In this document: one piece after another, positions 62,322 to 64,000 of the stretch
Layout of the letters: the number at the start of each line of letters is the position of its first letter
Position numbering within the stretch: position 1 is the first letter of the stretch
From: Alphaproteobacteria bacterium
GTDB lineage: Bacteria; Pseudomonadota; Alphaproteobacteria; CAAGCB01; CAG-977
DNA: 64,000 nucleotides
Assembly: GCA_017616015.1 (NCBI GenBank)
Contig: JAFZYY010000009.1
Coordinates: 121,517-185,516, forward strand
Direction: 5' to 3'
Notes under the pieces: model-generated
What the model saw: only the letters and a program-made list of their open reading frames with translations
The model's database searches: none
What the model was told of the DNA's origin: nothing
Translations under genes and position numbers: made by a program

Positions 62322-62446
62322 AGTGTTTAAGACTTCAAAGATAAAAAAAAGTTTAAAAAATTGATTTTAGACTAGCAGAAAAGTAAGAAAAAAGGTATTT
62401 ATTTCAGAGCAAAAAAACACAAGGTTCTTTTTTTAGGAGTTTTAAT

Positions 62447-63535
62447 ATGCCGCAGATCAAAAGAATTGGCGTTTTAACCAGCGGTGGTGACTGCGCCGGC
62501 CTGAATGCCGTTATTCGTGCTGTAGTTCATCGCGCGATTTGGACGTATGGTTGGGAAGTTTACGGAATTCTCGACGGAACGGACGGTTTGACTTTCCGTC
62601 CGTTGCGCTATCGCAAGATGTCGATTGCCGATTTCCACGCGCCATATGCCCGTTTGGGTGGAACAATGTTGGGAACGATCAATAAGGGAAGTCCTTTCGC
62701 TCACCCGATGCCGGACGGCACGACAAAAGATTTGACCGAAGATTTCGGGGCAGGGTGCCGTGAATTAGGCTTGGACGCTTTGGTCGTAATCGGCGGTGAC
62801 GGTTCTATGGCTATTGTTTCCAGGCTGTGCCGCGGAGCCGGCGTGACGATGGTTGGTATTCCCAAAACGATTGATAACGATACGCCCGTTACGGAACACT
62901 CTGTCGGATTCGCTACGGCGCGCGACGTTTGCGTGGAAGCTTTGGATCGCTTGGATTCGACAGCGTCTTCGCATCACCGCGTGATGATCTGCGAAGTTAT
63001 GGGACGTGATGCCGGACATGTGGCCTTACACTCGGCGATTGCAGGAAATGCTGATGTTTGCTTGATTCCTGAAGTCCCGTACACGTTGGAAGGCGTCGTG
63101 CGCAAATTGCATTTGGTGCGCGAACAGGGACGCGATCACGCTTTGATCGTTGTCGCTGAAGGCGTCAAGACTCCGGACGGTCAGAATATTTCTGTCGCTC
63201 AGGTGGACGGTGTGCGCTACGGCGGTATCGGTCAGTATTTAAGCGCTCGCTTAAACGAAATTGATCCTCGTTTTTCGACGCGCGTTACCGTGTTGGGTCA
63301 CGTACAGCGCGGCGGCGTTCCTGCGGCTCACGACCGTTTGTCGGCGGCGTGCTTCGGCGTTCATGCCGTTGATGTTCTGGCTCAGGGCAAAACGGATCGC
63401 ATGGTTGTTTATAAGAGCGGTTCGATTTCAGACGTCAGCCTGGACGAAGTCGCGGCAATCGGCACGGCCAAAGTCGATCCGAACGGCGTGTTTGTTAAAA
63501 CAGCGCGCGGTTTAGGCATGTATATCGGCGAATAA
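62447..63535 (+). CDS. pfkA: 6-phosphofructokinase
   Basis: 362 residues. GVLTSGGDCAGLNAVIRA is the nucleotide-side start, VVIGGDGSMAIVSRL is the GGDGS motif with Gly at the position that selects ATP (Asp would select pyrophosphate), and GIPKTIDNDTPV has Lys where classic ATP enzymes have Gly. That mixed signature belongs to the so-called group III enzymes. VMGRDAGHVALHS binds fructose-6-phosphate. I predict ATP use with lower certainty than the family. AGGAG precedes the ATG; a terminator follows. Confidence 0.88.
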   Translation: MPQIKRIGVLTSGGDCAGLNAVIRAVVHRAIWTYGWEVYGILDGTDGLTFRPLRYRKMSIADFHAPYARLGGTMLGTINKGSPFAHPMPDGTTKDLTEDFGAGCRELGLDALVVIGGDGSMAIVSRLCRGAGVTMVGIPKTIDNDTPVTEHSVGFATARDVCVEALDRLDSTASSHHRVMICEVMGRDAGHVALHSAIAGNADVCLIPEVPYTLEGVVRKLHLVREQGRDHALIVVAEGVKTPDGQNISVAQVDGVRYGGIGQYLSARLNEIDPRFSTRVTVLGHVQRGGVPAAHDRLSAACFGVHAVDVLAQGKTDRMVVYKSGSISDVSLDEVAAIGTAKVDPNGVFVKTARGLGMYIGE

Positions 63536-63551
63536 TTGTTATTTTACGGAG

Positions 63552-63584
63552 TCGGGGAAGGGGCTTTCCTTTCCCGATTTTTAT
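63552..63584 (+). terminator. Terminator after pfkA
   Basis: TCGGGGAAGG pairs with CCTTTCCCGA (one G-T pair) around six bases, followed by T-rich sequence. Confidence 0.75.
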
Positions 63585-63656
63585 TTTCTTTCAAATAGTT
63601 TTGAAAAGCTATATACTATTTAAAGTGATTCAAATTCTATCCTGTGGAGGTATTGC

Positions 63657-63833
63657 ATGAAAGAAGAAAACGCTCATTTGCAGGCATTGAGGGCAAAGCA
63701 TGCCGCTTTGGACGAAGAAATCGCAAAGGAAATGGCACGTCCGTTACCTGATGAAACGACAATTTCAAGCTTGAAACGTCAGAAACTGAAATTAAAAGAA
63801 GAAATCGAATCTGAAACCGGTACAGCTTCATAA
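63657..63833 (+). CDS. DUF465 family protein (short)
   Basis: 58 residues, easily missed. It starts MKEENAHLQALRAKHAALDE, with a second helix SLKRQKLKLKEEIES, the same two-helix layout as the DUF465 protein at 62115. A strong GGAGG lies six bases before the ATG. Function unknown. A terminator follows the stop after 25 bases. Confidence 0.8.
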   Translation: MKEENAHLQALRAKHAALDEEIAKEMARPLPDETTISSLKRQKLKLKEEIESETGTAS

Positions 63834-63858
63834 ACGGAATTATTTAGAAAAATTTTTT

Positions 63859-63889
63859 AGCTCCTGAAAAATGTTTCAGGAGCTTTTTT
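63859..63889 (+). terminator. Terminator after the DUF465 gene
   Basis: AGCTCCTGAAA and TTTCAGGAGCT form an 11-bp stem with loop AATG and a T tail. Confidence 0.85.
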
Positions 63890-63899
63890 GTAAAGCGAA

Positions 63900-63922
63900 A
63901 ACCACGCGCTAGGCGCGTGGTT
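63900..63922. mobile_element. Perfect GC hairpin, possible IS200/IS605-type end
   Basis: AACCACGCGC and GCGCGTGGTT form a 10-bp stem with loop TAG, followed by AAGCTTATAGCTATG and a second small hairpin (63968-63981). Subterminal hairpins of this style mark the ends of IS200/IS605 elements. The window ends before any transposase can be seen, so this is tentative. Confidence 0.4.
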
Positions 63923-64000
63923 CCGGAAAGCTTATAGCTATGCACAAAAAAACTCCTTAGGTAAACTCAGACTGCGGTCTGGCAACTGCAACTGAAACTA

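Overview
The window looks like chromosomal DNA of an alphaproteobacterium of modest GC content. The best evidence is the right end: a BamE/OmlA-like lipoprotein, DUF177 (YceD), rpmF, plsX, fabH, ihfA and a MerR-type regulator stand in the order usual for that class, followed by tRNA-Pro and two DUF465 proteins. UvrA, ParE, SerA, GlgC and phosphofructokinase are ordinary housekeeping genes. The abundance of secreted cysteine-rich proteins and accessory genes would suit a host-associated, poorly cultured lineage; that is inference.

Layout. 1-4 kb: an alpha/beta hydrolase cut by the window edge, TatD nuclease, a small secreted protein, an RluE-type pseudouridine synthase and an orphan sensor histidine kinase. 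4-12.7 kb: nine secreted cysteine-rich proteins, all on the minus strand, in four two-gene units (short 'B' gene then long 'A' gene) plus one lone B gene, most units closed by a clear terminator. This is the most unusual block and the best candidate for an undescribed system. 12.7-14.5 kb: a membrane-anchored methyltransferase and two GNAT acetyltransferases.

14.5-32.65 kb: an accessory island ending at the 3' end of tRNA-Leu(CAA). It carries a chimeric tyrosine-recombinase remnant, a one-polypeptide (type IIG-like) restriction-modification enzyme, a probable relaxase fragment and a complete type I restriction-modification system (hsdM, hsdS, hsdR). Five other genes sit between the hsd genes: a DUF4143 ATPase behind four perfectly spaced 22-bp repeats, two small membrane proteins, and a ParB-like/SMC-like ATPase pair that may be an extra defence module. 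A small excisionase-like HTH gene lies beside the tRNA.

32.9-53.5 kb: YgjV-like protein, a DUF2207 protein upstream of parE, serA, glgC, an M50-like membrane peptidase, an MBL-fold hydrolase, uvrA, three tandem HEARH metallopeptidase-like paralogues each with the same palindrome-containing promoter, glutathione peroxidase, a ClC transporter, an NSS-family symporter and a DsbA/FrnE-like protein. 53.6-57.6 kb: a three-gene unit (TerB-like protein, secreted coiled-coil protein, divergent MCP-like transducer). 57.6-63.8 kb: the envelope/lipid synthesis cluster, tRNA-Pro and phosphofructokinase. The last 100 bases hold a perfect hairpin that may be an IS200/IS605-type end.
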